A stretch of DNA of 64,000 nucleotides from Lachnoclostridium phytofermentans ISDg (GCF_000018685.1 NC_010001.1:1628001-1692000); one strand, 5' to 3'; positions 34,499 through 44,600 are shown, numbered from the stretch's first letter. Notes: generated by a model not told the origin, from the sequence alone. Numbers and translations: made by a program.

Positions 34499-34521
34499 CT
34501 ACATAGAAATGGAGAATAGGG

Positions 34522-36081
34522 ATGGGGAACGATTTTAAAGACAAAAAGGGGATTGTTAAGAGCTATCTTAGCGGCTTTCTACGTGGTGCTGTTGTTGCAT
34601 CATTAGTGATGGCACAATTCGCTGGGATTGTTCTATTATCCATATGGTTAAGAGGGTATTCTTTTTATATTTACACCGTAATTGAAGTATTAAGTATTAT
34701 TATAATCTTAAGTTTAATTAATGATAGCAGAAGTCCGTCCTATAAGATAGTATGGATTTGCATTATTTTGGTACTACCTTTAACGGGACACATTATGTAT
34801 GCATTATGGGGGAAATCAAGTTCAAAAAAGAAAATAGAGATAAAGGTTCTAGGTAAACTTCGTCATGGTGCTACATTCTATGAATATAGTGAAGAGACAA
34901 TGAATGAATTTCAGGATAAGTACCCAACCAAAACCCGAATGGTAAAATACCTAGAAGCACATACGTTTCCTTTGTATCAAAATAATCAGGTAGACTATTA
35001 CCCGATGGGTGAGGATACATTTAAAGCGATTATAAAGGACATTGAGGAAGCTAAGAAGTTTATTATGCTTAATTTCTTTATTGTTGGTGAAGGAATCCTT
35101 TGGGATAGAATCCATGATCTATTGGTTCGAAAGATTTCAGAGGGTGTTGAAGTCATGTTTATGTATGATGATTTCGGTGCGATGCTTAGGACGCCGAAGA
35201 ATTTTAGACGTATCCTTGAGTGCGAGGGGTTTAAAGTTCAGGTATTTAACCCAATTCATAAATATACGGATAAATTATATATGAATTATCGAAGTCATCA
35301 AAAAATCATTGTGGTTGATGGGAATATAGGCTATACTGGAGGTATGAATCTTGCTGACGAATATATAAATCTTGTGGATCGCTTTGGAAGATGGAAGGAC
35401 AATGCAGTTCGTATTGAAGGAGATGCAGTATGGGGGCTAACGGTTACCTTTTTACAGATGTGGGAGGTATGTGCCGACACTACACTTATGGATTATACTC
35501 CATATCGCCCAACAAAAACATTTCCAAAGAATCAGGTGTTTTGCCAGGTTATGTCCGATGGTCCTGCAAATAATCCACGTAATCCAATCGAGTCATTTTA
35601 TAAGCAGATGATTCATTATTCAAAAAAGTATCTGTATGTAACAACTCCGTATCTGGTATTAGAGCCTGATATGCAGGAGTCGTTGGTGGCTGCATCGGAA
35701 AGCGGGATTGATGTCCGTATTATTACTCCACACATTCCAGATAAAAAGAGTGTAAAGATTGTTACGAATTATAATTATGGAATACTTCTAAAAGCTGGAA
35801 TAAGAATTTATGAGTATCTTCCTGGATTTATCCATGCGAAGACGATTATAAATGAAGATTGTGGTGTTGTAGGGACTATAAATATGGATTATCGTAGCTT
35901 TTATTTACATTATGAATGTGGTGTTTTTATGTGTAATAGTGATGTTATCACTACCATCAAAGAGGACTTACTTAAAACGATGGAAGAGTGCCGTGAAGTT
36001 ACTTATGAGGAATGGAAAAATCGTCCTTGGCATACGAAATTAGTGCAGCAGATGCTAAATTTATTCGCTACTTTAATGTAG
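34522..36081 (+). CDS. cls: Cardiolipin synthase
   Basis: A 519-residue phospholipase-D-superfamily enzyme joining two phosphatidylglycerols to cardiolipin at the membrane. Two N-terminal membrane helices (~residues 15-42 and 46-100 region, GIVLLSIWLRGYSFYIYTVI and IVWICIILVLPLTGHIMYAL) are followed by two HKD motifs: HQKIIVVDGNIGYTGGMN and HAKTIINEDCGVVGTINMDYRS. Length and layout match bacterial Cls. ATG 34522 has GGAGAATAGGG. Its leader holds a family-A hairpin and two more stems. Confidence 0.95.
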   Translation: MGNDFKDKKGIVKSYLSGFLRGAVVASLVMAQFAGIVLLSIWLRGYSFYIYTVIEVLSIIIILSLINDSRSPSYKIVWICIILVLPLTGHIMYALWGKSSSKKKIEIKVLGKLRHGATFYEYSEETMNEFQDKYPTKTRMVKYLEAHTFPLYQNNQVDYYPMGEDTFKAIIKDIEEAKKFIMLNFFIVGEGILWDRIHDLLVRKISEGVEVMFMYDDFGAMLRTPKNFRRILECEGFKVQVFNPIHKYTDKLYMNYRSHQKIIVVDGNIGYTGGMNLADEYINLVDRFGRWKDNAVRIEGDAVWGLTVTFLQMWEVCADTTLMDYTPYRPTKTFPKNQVFCQVMSDGPANNPRNPIESFYKQMIHYSKKYLYVTTPYLVLEPDMQESLVAASESGIDVRIITPHIPDKKSVKIVTNYNYGILLKAGIRIYEYLPGFIHAKTIINEDCGVVGTINMDYRSFYLHYECGVFMCNSDVITTIKEDLLKTMEECREVTYEEWKNRPWHTKLVQQMLNLFATLM

Positions 36082-36099
36082 AAGGAGATAAGAATTATC

Positions 36100-36351
36100 A
36101 TGGATTTATGTATGTGCCGACACTGCCATAAGATTTTTTGGCATCGAATGAAAAAAAGCGTTTGCGATGAGTGTAAAGCGCTTGATGACAAGTTATTTGA
36201 AAAAATCGAAAAATATTTACTGGAATATCCAAATAGTAATGCACTTCAAATTTCAGAAGCACTTGAAATACAACCGTTTAAGATAATTTCCTTTATTGAT
36301 GAAGGTCGATTAACTATGGTAGAAGGAAAGTTTGAGCAGATAAAGGATTAA
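36100..36351 (+). CDS. YvyF-like zinc-ribbon protein
   Basis: An 83-residue protein: Cys pairs CRHCHKIFW and CDECKALDD form a zinc ribbon, then a helical domain with SNALQISEALEIQPFKIISFIDEGRL, a helix-turn-helix-like region. This matches the YvyF/flagellar operon-type protein pattern (TIGR03826 as I recall it). It has no flagellar neighbours, lying between cls and ruvA. AGAAGGAGAT precedes the ATG; cls ends 18 bases upstream, so the two may be co-transcribed. Confidence 0.7.
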   Translation: MDLCMCRHCHKIFWHRMKKSVCDECKALDDKLFEKIEKYLLEYPNSNALQISEALEIQPFKIISFIDEGRLTMVEGKFEQIKD

Positions 36352-36451
36352 GATATAAACTATACTTTTCATCTGGGAATTTGGGCTGGTGCACAGGTTT
36401 CATCGTCAGGAACTAGGGCGCTAGAATGGATGATAGAATGAGAGGAATGTA

Positions 36452-37063
36452 ATGTTAGCATTTATACAAGGCGAATTAGCTGAGGTTAAAGAAAATTATG
36501 TTGTCGTAGACAACAATGGGATGGGGTATGAGATTTTTATACCACATACAGTCCATTCTTATTTGCCTGCGATTGGAGATAAAGTAAAATTTCATACGTA
36601 TCTTCAGGTAAGGGAAGATGGCATGGCGTTATTTGGCTTCTTAAATCGTGAAGATTTAGCGATGTTTAAATTGTTGATTACAGTAAATGGAATTGGTCCA
36701 AAAGGTGCAATAGGTATCTTATCAGCAATATCAACCGATGATTTACGTTTTGCTGTGTTAGCAGAAGATGTGAAGGCAATTTCTAAAGCTCCAGGGATTG
36801 GAACAAAAACTGCAAGTAAGTTAATTTTAGAATTAAAGGACAAGTTCAAGTTAGAGGATGCTTTTGAAGCTACTTTCCAGTCGAATCAGGTGATATCTAC
36901 TGGAGGAAAGGGCAATAATGATGGAATTCGAGAAGAAGCCATCCAAGCATTGGTAGCCCTTGGATATTCTGCAACGGACGCTCTTAAGGCTGTTAAGGCA
37001 GTAGAAATTACATCAAATATGACGTCAGAGGATGTGCTTAAGTTTAGTTTGCGCAATTTTTAA
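36452..37063 (+). CDS. ruvA: Holliday junction helicase subunit RuvA
   Basis: A 203-residue protein that binds four-way DNA junctions as a tetramer and loads Ruv[29 protein letters not shown] is the OB-fold start; the helix-hairpin-helix motifs include [14 protein letters not shown] and [16 protein letters not shown]; the C-terminal third domain ends with [27 protein letters not shown] precedes the ATG. ruvB follows after 20 bases. Confidence 0.96.
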
Positions 37064-37083
37064 AAGACGGATAGAGGTACACT

Positions 37084-38094
37084 ATGGCAAAGAGAATGAT
37101 TACAACTGAGCTGATGGAGGAAGACGTTAAGTTAGAAACTAGCCTTCGTCCCCAGATGCTCGAGGATTATATCGGACAAAAAAAGGCAAAGGAAAATCTA
37201 AAGGTCTACATAGAGGCTGCTAAGCAGAGGAAAGAGTCATTAGACCATGTGTTATTCTTTGGACCTCCTGGTCTTGGTAAAACGACATTAGCTGGCATTA
37301 TAGCAAATGAAATGGGAGTTAATTTAAAAACCACCGCTGGACCAGCCATTGAAAAGCCAGGGGATATGGCAGCGATATTAAACAATCTTCAAGAGGGAGA
37401 TGTTTTATTTATCGATGAAATTCACCGTTTGAATCGTCAGGTAGAGGAATTATTATATCCTGCGATGGAGGATTACGTCATTGATATTGTAATTGGAAAA
37501 GGTGCTACTGCAAAGTCGATACGTTTAGATTTACCTAGATTTACATTAGTTGGTGCAACTACTAGAGCAGGTATGTTAACAGCACCACTTCGTGACCGTT
37601 TCGGTGTAGTACATCGCTTGGAGTTTTATACTACGGAGGAATTAAAAGAGATAATTACTCGTTCTGCAAAGGTGTTACAGGTAGAAATCGACGACTGTGG
37701 TGCTACAGAACTTGCAAGGCGATCTCGTGGAACTCCAAGATTAGCAAATCGACTATTAAAAAGAGTCAGGGATTTTGCTCAAGTAAAATATGACGGACGT
37801 ATTACCGAAGAGGTGGCACGTTTTGCGCTTGATATATTAGAGGTGGATAAGCTGGGGTTAGATCATATTGACCGCCAGATTTTAGTAACGATGATTGAAA
37901 AATTCGCTGGTGGTCCAGTTGGAATTGATGCAATTGCTACGACAATTGGAGAAGATTCTGGTACAGTGGAAGAGGTATACGAGCCATACTTAGTACAGAA
38001 TGGATTAATCCTTCGTACACCACGTGGAAGAGTTGTAACGCAGGAAGCTTATTTGCATTGTGGTTTACCATATGAAAATAAGGAATTAAGTTAA
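37084..38094 (+). CDS. ruvB: Holliday junction helicase subunit RuvB
   Basis: A 336-residue AAA+ branch-migration motor. Walker A GPPGLGKTTLAGIIANEMG, Walker B VLFIDEIHRLN, sensor VGATTRAGMLTAPLRDRFG, and the winged-helix C-terminus with DEDSGTVEEVYEPYL-like text (GEDSGTVEEVYEPYLVQNG) and RTPRGRVVT. Standard length. It is co-transcribed with ruvA, and zapA follows 165 bases later. Confidence 0.97.
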   Translation: MAKRMITTELMEEDVKLETSLRPQMLEDYIGQKKAKENLKVYIEAAKQRKESLDHVLFFGPPGLGKTTLAGIIANEMGVNLKTTAGPAIEKPGDMAAILNNLQEGDVLFIDEIHRLNRQVEELLYPAMEDYVIDIVIGKGATAKSIRLDLPRFTLVGATTRAGMLTAPLRDRFGVVHRLEFYTTEELKEIITRSAKVLQVEIDDCGATELARRSRGTPRLANRLLKRVRDFAQVKYDGRITEEVARFALDILEVDKLGLDHIDRQILVTMIEKFAGGPVGIDAIATTIGEDSGTVEEVYEPYLVQNGLILRTPRGRVVTQEAYLHCGLPYENKELS

Positions 38095-38259
38095 TATAAA
38101 AAGAATGCTATTGTCAAGCAATAGACTTATGCGTATAATTAGGGTATTGGAGTATGTCCCAATATCATACATTTGTTTATGAAAACAACTACCAAAGATA
38201 ATTAATCTGAGTTTGCCAGACGAATAAGAATTATTTATGATTCTAGAAAAGAGGACGGT

Positions 38260-38673
38260 ATGAACAAGAGGACGGATATTGAGGTAATTATTAATAACAA
38301 ACGATACACTCTTAGAGGCTATGAGAGTGAAGAATATTTACAAAAAGTAGCGACTTATATTAATAATAAATATGCGGAATTTAAAAAGCAGGATTTTTAC
38401 CGTTCGCTTGATACTGAGATGAAAAATGTACTGATGAATATTAACGTTGCAGACGATTATTTTAAACTTAAAAAACAGCAGGAACAAGTAGAATCAGAGT
38501 CGGATAAAAAGAGTGAAGAAATCTTTGACTTAAAGCATGAGATCATTTTGTTACAAACGAAACTTGAGAGTGCACAGAATGAATTGGCAGCAACAAAATC
38601 TGAGTACTTAGAAGAACAAAAAAAGGTGATTCGTCTGGAAACAGAACTAAATGAGAGTAGAAAAAATAGATAA
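38260..38673 (+). CDS. zapA: Cell division protein ZapA
   Basis: A 137-residue FtsZ-ring stabiliser. The globular N-terminus (DIEVIINNKRYTLRGYESEEYLQKVATYINNKYAEF) is the ZapA head; residues ~65-137 are one long coiled coil (QEQVESESDKKSEEIFDLKHEI), longer than in Bacillus. AGAGGA precedes the ATG. Order ruvA-ruvB-zapA-U32 peptidase is common in Lachnospiraceae. Confidence 0.88.
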   Translation: MNKRTDIEVIINNKRYTLRGYESEEYLQKVATYINNKYAEFKKQDFYRSLDTEMKNVLMNINVADDYFKLKKQQEQVESESDKKSEEIFDLKHEIILLQTKLESAQNELAATKSEYLEEQKKVIRLETELNESRKNR

Positions 38674-38815
38674 CATAATATAACTTATCAGTAGCTGTAA
38701 AGCGGTTCTGATAAAAGTTCGGTTTTAGGTTTTTAACACCGTAAATTCGATCATCGAAATAAGAGTTTCGTATCGATAATATTGATACAAGAGTTCGTTC
38801 TTTTGTATGTTACTT

Positions 38816-38846
38816 AGGCTGTCAACTCATTGACGGCCTTTCTTTC
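38816..38846 (+). terminator. Terminator after zapA
   Basis: AGGCTGTCAA (38816-38825) pairs with TTGACGGCCT (38830-38839, one G-T pair), followed by TTCTTTCTT. Confidence 0.7.
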
Positions 38847-38877
38847 TTATATGGAGTTAGAAGGACAGTAAATTATT

Positions 38878-38922
38878 TTCACTAAGCTGTTGTATCTGTG
38901 CTGCAAATACAAACTTAGTGAT
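38878..38922 (+). promoter_or_regulatory. Hairpin upstream of the U32 gene
   Basis: TCACTAAG...CTTAGTGA outer and TTGTAT/ATACAA inner stems. It lies about 100 bases before the start codon; nature unknown. Confidence 0.4.
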
Positions 38923-39017
38923 TCATAATAGCTTGCAAGCAATACATTGAGCAGTGCAGAGATTTGATCATACGGATTGTCATGTAAGACAATTCTAACG
39001 TAGAAATGAGGTTATAA

Positions 39018-41471
39018 ATGAAAAAGGTAGAAATATTGGCACCTGCGGGTTCCATAGAAAGCATGAGGGCAGCAATCAATGCTGGCTGTGATGCTGTATA
39101 CATTGGCGGTATGAAATTTGGTGCAAGAGCTTATGCAAATAATCTTACGGAAGATATGCTCTTAGATGCAATCGACTATGCGCATGTGAGAGGTAAGCAA
39201 CTTTATCTAACGGTGAATACGTTACTAAAAGAGGAAGAATTAGAGGATTCCTTATACGAATATATTCGAAAGTATTATGAACATGGGTTAGATGCAGTAA
39301 TTGTACAGGACGTTGGAGTTATGAGGTTTATTCATCGTAATTTTCCAGACCTTCCAATCCATGCTAGTACCCAGATGACATTAACCATGGCACAGGGGGC
39401 TGATGTATTAAAGGAGTTTGGTGTAACCCGTATGGTTATTTCAAGAGAGCTTGATTTAAATGAAATTAAACGAATCCGAGAGACAACATCTCTTGAGATA
39501 GAATCCTTTGTTCATGGAGCACTTTGCTATTGCTATTCTGGTCAATGTTTTATGAGTAGCATGATTGGAGGACGAAGCGGTAACAGAGGACGTTGTGCAC
39601 AACCTTGCCGTATGGAATATAAGGTATCTGAACAGGGGAAGCGTGTATCAAGCACTGAGGAGAGCTATATCTTAAGCCCAAAGGATATGTGTACTCTTTC
39701 TAATGTAGCGGATTTAATGGAATCAGGAATTGACTCCTTCAAAATTGAAGGTCGTATGAAACGGTACGAGTATAGTGCAGGGGTAGTGGAAGCATATCGA
39801 AAAGAAATTGATCGCTATCTTGAGCTAGGGCCTAACAAATATAGAGAATTTCATAAAAACAATCCAAAAGTATTAAAAGATGAAATGCTTCGTTTACAGG
39901 ATTTATATAATCGTGGTGGTTTTAATGAGGGATATTACCAATCCCATAATGGGAAAGAAATGATGTCAATGCATCGACCTAATCACAGTGGCGTCTTAGT
40001 TGGTAGTGTGAAAGCGAAAAAAGGAATACAAGCAGAGATTTTACTAAAAGAAGATGTAAATGCACAAGATATCTTAGAATTTCGTAATTCAGGTGAGAAA
40101 ACCTATGATTTTACAGTAAAGGACGGGGTAGGGAAAGGGAGTATTCTAACTACCAATGTGAAACCTGGAAGTAAAATAGAGATTGGCGATGAGGTTTACC
40201 GTACCAAGAACGAGTCCTTGTTATCAGAACTATCAATGAAATACTATGACGCAGATAAGAAAGTCTTAGCTTATGGCAGTTTTTATGCAAAAGTGGGAGA
40301 ACCAATGAATCTTACTGTTTGGGCAGATATTTCAAGAGATAGCTTAACGAACAAGACGGAGCAGGTTACGATTACCGAATACGGTGAGATTGTAATGGAA
40401 GCCAAAAACCAGCCAATGTCTGAAGAGAATATTAGGGAAAAATTAATGAAAACCAAAGACACGCCGTTTGAGTTTGATAACCTTACCATATCCTTGGAGG
40501 GAAATGTTTTTTTACCTGTTAGTAAGCTAAATGAACTTAGAAGAACTGCACTGATACAGTTAGAAGAAGCAATGGCATCTGCTTTTCGTCGTGAGGTTCT
40601 AGATCTTTCAGACAATCATCCTAAACAGGTTGATTCAAAAACTAAGAATCAATTTGGACTAATAGCTACCATTCGAAACAAAAGCCAGCTACCCCCAGTA
40701 CTTGATTGTCCGGAAGTACAAATTGTATATCTTGATCTAGCAGAGCTTTCAAGAGCAGAATTACCGAATTTTGTTGCTAGGTGCAAAGAGAAAGGGAAAA
40801 AAGTATTTCTTTTACTTCCACATATTATGAGAGCATCCACATATGATGAATATTTAAAGAATAAAGAGTTGTGGATGGTCGATACTATAGATGGGTATGT
40901 GATTAAGAACTTTGAGGAACTCTACCTTCTTCGAAACGCACTAGAAACGAGCAAAGAAATCCGTTTGGATTATAATATGTATGTCTTAAATCATGAAGCA
41001 GTGAAGTTTTATCAAGATCTTGGAATCAATAATTTTACTGCATCCATTGAACTTAATCAATCGGAGTTAATGAGATTGGGTTGCAGGAATTTCGATCTTT
41101 TGGTGTATGGATATTTACCACTCATGGTTTCTGCTCAATGTGTTAGAAAAAATACAACAGAGTGTAAACCGGGAAATCTAAATCAACCGGCCATTTTGGA
41201 AGACCGTATGCATATGAAGTTTCGTGTGAAAACCAATTGTAACTACTGTTATAATACCATTTACAATTCGAAGTGCTTATCGTTACTGTCGAATCAATCT
41301 GAGGTATTAGCTCTAGCTCCAAATAATCTTAGACTCGATTTTACTTTTGAGGATGAGAATGAGGTTGCCGAGGTATTAAGGCAATTTGTTCGTGTTTATT
41401 GTTATGGAGAAACAGGAAGTTTACCAGGTGAGGATTATTCCAAAGGGCATTTTAAACGGGGTATCCTATAA
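39018..41471 (+). CDS. U32-family protein, RlhA-like (rRNA hydroxylase type)
   Basis: An 817-residue protein. Residues ~1-300 are the U32 'collagenase-like' TIM-barrel: VEILAPAGSIESMRAAINAGCDAVYIGG, FVHGALCYCYSGQCFMSS and GNRGRCAQPCR, with the Cys that bind an iron-sulfur cluster. A DUF3656-type domain and a duplicated C-terminal barrel follow, ending TNCNYCYNTIYNSKCLSL. RlhA, the closest studied relative, hydroxylates 23S rRNA C2501; related proteins act in tRNA 5-hydroxyuridine synthesis. Older 'protease' annotations are doubtful. GAGGTTATAA precedes the ATG. The fused SEDS-PBP gene follows. Confidence 0.85.
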   Translation: MKKVEILAPAGSIESMRAAINAGCDAVYIGGMKFGARAYANNLTEDMLLDAIDYAHVRGKQLYLTVNTLLKEEELEDSLYEYIRKYYEHGLDAVIVQDVGVMRFIHRNFPDLPIHASTQMTLTMAQGADVLKEFGVTRMVISRELDLNEIKRIRETTSLEIESFVHGALCYCYSGQCFMSSMIGGRSGNRGRCAQPCRMEYKVSEQGKRVSSTEESYILSPKDMCTLSNVADLMESGIDSFKIEGRMKRYEYSAGVVEAYRKEIDRYLELGPNKYREFHKNNPKVLKDEMLRLQDLYNRGGFNEGYYQSHNGKEMMSMHRPNHSGVLVGSVKAKKGIQAEILLKEDVNAQDILEFRNSGEKTYDFTVKDGVGKGSILTTNVKPGSKIEIGDEVYRTKNESLLSELSMKYYDADKKVLAYGSFYAKVGEPMNLTVWADISRDSLTNKTEQVTITEYGEIVMEAKNQPMSEENIREKLMKTKDTPFEFDNLTISLEGNVFLPVSKLNELRRTALIQLEEAMASAFRREVLDLSDNHPKQVDSKTKNQFGLIATIRNKSQLPPVLDCPEVQIVYLDLAELSRAELPNFVARCKEKGKKVFLLLPHIMRASTYDEYLKNKELWMVDTIDGYVIKNFEELYLLRNALETSKEIRLDYNMYVLNHEAVKFYQDLGINNFTASIELNQSELMRLGCRNFDLLVYGYLPLMVSAQCVRKNTTECKPGNLNQPAILEDRMHMKFRVKTNCNYCYNTIYNSKCLSLLSNQSEVLALAPNNLRLDFTFEDENEVAEVLRQFVRVYCYGETGSLPGEDYSKGHFKRGIL

Positions 41472-41476
41472 GAATT

Positions 41477-41534
41477 GTGATAGAGAGTTTCTAAGGCGTC
41501 AAAAGACGCCGCTTAAGAAATTCTAAAGCTTCAC
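41477..41534. repeat. 57-bp dispersed inverted repeat (family C), copy 2
   Basis: Shares GTTTCTAAGGCGT, AAGAC and GCTTAAGAAATTCTAAA with the copy at 4985, and CTTCAC at the 3' end. It begins six bases after the U32 stop codon. About 80% identical by eye. Confidence 0.75.
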
Positions 41535-41622
41535 ACAGCCTACGGAAGGCATGTTTTCAAGGTTCAGCCTACTGATCAGACTTGATTTCAGGTGCAAAGT
41601 GTAACGTAGAAATGAGGGTACT

Positions 41623-44541
41623 ATGACCAATATTATAGTTGAAATAACGAAATATTCGCTTATTCTTTTAATGACTTTCTATACATTCTTAAGTTTTCGA
41701 GTGTTAGTCATGAAGAATACGAAAGTAAGAGAAAACCGATATAGAATGATGAGCTTGTTAATGTATCTGATACATGGAGTTAGTTTTATTTCACTTTACA
41801 TTACCAGTAACAATATCGAGGTCATTTTTCTCTATTTGGCGCAATTAGTTGTATTTATCATTACAGGCTTCTTATATAAGGTGAGCTATAAACGAATGTC
41901 ACAGTTAGTTTATCGAAATATGATGACATTATTAATGTTTGGTTTTGTGATGATCGCTAGATTATCATTTCAAAAGGGAGTAAGGCAGTTTATTATCGCA
42001 AGCATTGCATTAGCAGTATGCTTGGTAGTTCCTATGTTAATTGACCGTGTCCAGTTATGGGGAAAATTATCTTTTCTTTATGGAATTATCGGTTTAATAA
42101 TATTATTATTTGTCTATCTCTTCGGAAAGGATATCTACGGGGCAAGAAACTGGATCGTAATCGGTAATTTTAGCATCCAGCCCTCAGAGTTTGTAAAGAT
42201 TTTATTTATTTTCTTTGTTGCTTCTGTATTAAGTAAGCGGCATGATTTTAAACGAGTTGTTTTTGTAACTATCCTAGCAGCTGCTCATGTTCTAGTACTA
42301 GTATTGGAAAAGGATTTGGGTGGTGCACTGTTATTTTTCTTTACTTATATTATTATGCTTTATTGTGCAACCGGAAAATTGTTTTATCTAATTTCCGGGA
42401 TATCCTTCGGTGCTCTATCGTCGGTGGTTGCCTTTCAGATGTTTAGTCATGTTCGTGTTCGTGTCACTGCCTTTTTAGATCCATTTGCGGTGATAGAAAA
42501 AGAAGGGTATCAGGTGGCGCAGTCTTTATTTGCAATTGGAACCGGTGGGTTTACTGGTATGGGGTTAAATCGAGGGTTACCTACTAGTATTCCAGTAGCG
42601 GAAAGTGACTTTATCTTCTCTGCATTATCAGAGGAGTATGGCGCAATTGTTGGTATATGCTTGATATTAATATGTTTAAGCTGTTTTATAATGTTTGTTA
42701 ATATCAGTGTGAAGTTTGAAAACCCATTTTATAAATTGACTGCATTAGGTTTAAGTACAATGTATATTTCACAGGTGTTCTTAAATATTGGTGGTGCAAT
42801 CAAATGTATTCCTTCTACTGGTGTAACGTTACCGCTTCTTAGCTATGGTGGTTCTTCAGTTATAAGTAGTATCATTGTATTTAGTATTATACAGGGTATG
42901 TATGTACTTCATATGAGAAGTGAGGAAGAACTTAAGAGAGCTCAGGCGATGATGGCGCAAAGACTTGCGAAGCGTAAACTTGCTGCAGAGAAAAAAAGGG
43001 AACAAGAAAAACTAAGTAGTAAGAGCAGTAAAAAAGGATCTTCTGCTGAAAATTCCGTAAAAAGCGCTCCTACAGCTACTAGAAGTCGTTTTAGTAAAAA
43101 AGATGATAATCAAGGAGCAGAAGCGAATGTAGTGTATCGTGATAAAAAGGCTTACAATCGATCGATATACAGCTTGACTTATATTTTTTCTTTTCTATTA
43201 TTTTTGGTCATCGGGTATTATAGCTATTTCCTAGTAGCGCAAGGTAAAACATTTGTTAATAACGCTTATAATAAACGTCAGGACTTATTAGCACAGTATA
43301 TTGAGCAGGGTAAAATTTTATCTTCCGATGGTGCAGTGCTTGCCCAGACGATAACAAATGATGCTGGTGCGGAAATTCGTGTTTATCCATATGGGAGTGT
43401 ATTCTCTCATGCCGTAGGCCGTGTTTTACATGGAAGAACAGGAATTGAGCAATCAGAGAGTTTTACCATGATAACCTCAAGTGTCAGTGGATTTGGTAAG
43501 TTAACGAATACGCTTAATGGTGTGAAAACTGCTGGAGATAATGTTGTTTCAACCTTAAATGCAAAACTACAACAAGTGGCATATGATGCTCTTGGAGATT
43601 ATCGGGGAGCAGTCGTAGTATTAGAGCCATCTACCGGAAAAATTCTAGCGATGGTATCAAAACCCGACTATAATCCGAATACGATTACAGAGAAGTGGGA
43701 GAGCTTAAATAAGGACCAATCCTCACCGTTACTAAATCGTGCAACACAAGGACTATATCCTCCTGGTTCAACATTTAAGATACTAACGGCACTTGAATAC
43801 ATGAGAGAGAATCCAAATTATGAAGACTATGAGTATAAGTGCAAGAGTGAGGATCGAATTAATGATGTTACCATCCATTGTGCCAACGGTTCTAGCCATG
43901 GGAAAGAAAATCTGAAGGAATCTTTTGCAAATTCATGTAATACATCATTTGCGAATCTAGGTAGTAGTTTAAATATGGATTCGTTCCGTAGTTTATGTGA
44001 ATCCATGTTATTCAATAAGACACTTCCTACTTCTTTTAAGACTGCACAAAGTAGTTTTGTATTGAATAGTCAAAGTAATCCTAATGATTTCGCTCAGACA
44101 GTGATTGGACTTGGAAAGACGCAGATTTCCCCTCTTCATAATGCGATGATTGCTGCAACCGTAGCAAATGGTGGTTTAATGATGAAACCATATTTGGTTG
44201 ACCGAGTTGAAACCTTTGACGGCCGTATTGTAAAGAGATATTCTCCAGACAGTTATGGACAGGTTATCTCTAAAAAAGAGGCTGAAATAATGTCGGATTA
44301 TATGAAGGAAGTTGTGAAAAATGGTACTGGTACAAGATTATCCGGTATGAAAGTCAGTGTAGCTGGAAAAACTGGTACCGCTGATTATGAAATAGGAAAA
44401 CCTTCTCATGCTTGGTTTGTTGGGTTTGCTCCAGTAGAGAATCCTCAGATAGCAATTAGTGTAATCGTAGAAAGTTCTGGTACTGGTAGTAAGTATGCTG
44501 TACCTATTGCAAAAAAGATAATTGAGGCATATTTTAAGTAA
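41623..44541 (+). CDS. SEDS glycosyltransferase fused to class B penicillin-binding protein
   Basis: One 972-residue chain combining both halves of peptidoglycan synthesis. Residues ~1-435 are a RodA/FtsW-type SEDS polymerase with many membrane helices: GARNWIVIGNFSIQPSEFVKI, VLEKDLGGALL, ESDFIFSALSEEYGAIVG and GVTLPLLSYGGSSVIS. Residues ~436-510 are a Lys/Arg/Ser-rich cytoplasmic linker; a helix near 520-542 follows. Residues ~545-972 are a transpeptidase with SxxK (Ser716-TF-Lys719), SxN (Ser771-Cys-Asn773) and KTG (916-918). SEDS proteins normally pair with a separate PBP2/PBP3. It may act in elongation or sporulation. No internal frameshift or stop is present. Confidence 0.93.
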   Translation: MTNIIVEITKYSLILLMTFYTFLSFRVLVMKNTKVRENRYRMMSLLMYLIHGVSFISLYITSNNIEVIFLYLAQLVVFIITGFLYKVSYKRMSQLVYRNMMTLLMFGFVMIARLSFQKGVRQFIIASIALAVCLVVPMLIDRVQLWGKLSFLYGIIGLIILLFVYLFGKDIYGARNWIVIGNFSIQPSEFVKILFIFFVASVLSKRHDFKRVVFVTILAAAHVLVLVLEKDLGGALLFFFTYIIMLYCATGKLFYLISGISFGALSSVVAFQMFSHVRVRVTAFLDPFAVIEKEGYQVAQSLFAIGTGGFTGMGLNRGLPTSIPVAESDFIFSALSEEYGAIVGICLILICLSCFIMFVNISVKFENPFYKLTALGLSTMYISQVFLNIGGAIKCIPSTGVTLPLLSYGGSSVISSIIVFSIIQGMYVLHMRSEEELKRAQAMMAQRLAKRKLAAEKKREQEKLSSKSSKKGSSAENSVKSAPTATRSRFSKKDDNQGAEANVVYRDKKAYNRSIYSLTYIFSFLLFLVIGYYSYFLVAQGKTFVNNAYNKRQDLLAQYIEQGKILSSDGAVLAQTITNDAGAEIRVYPYGSVFSHAVGRVLHGRTGIEQSESFTMITSSVSGFGKLTNTLNGVKTAGDNVVSTLNAKLQQVAYDALGDYRGAVVVLEPSTGKILAMVSKPDYNPNTITEKWESLNKDQSSPLLNRATQGLYPPGSTFKILTALEYMRENPNYEDYEYKCKSEDRINDVTIHCANGSSHGKENLKESFANSCNTSFANLGSSLNMDSFRSLCESMLFNKTLPTSFKTAQSSFVLNSQSNPNDFAQTVIGLGKTQISPLHNAMIAATVANGGLMMKPYLVDRVETFDGRIVKRYSPDSYGQVISKKEAEIMSDYMKEVVKNGTGTRLSGMKVSVAGKTGTADYEIGKPSHAWFVGFAPVENPQIAISVIVESSGTGSKYAVPIAKKIIEAYFK

Positions 44542-44600
44542 GTTGATTTAGATAAAATTTAGTGTTAATCATTGAACGGGAAGATATGCGTAATATATAG

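Noticed and set aside
36352..36451. Riboswitch before ruvA
   Set aside because: No recognisable aptamer core or terminator; only 100 bases, without strong stems.
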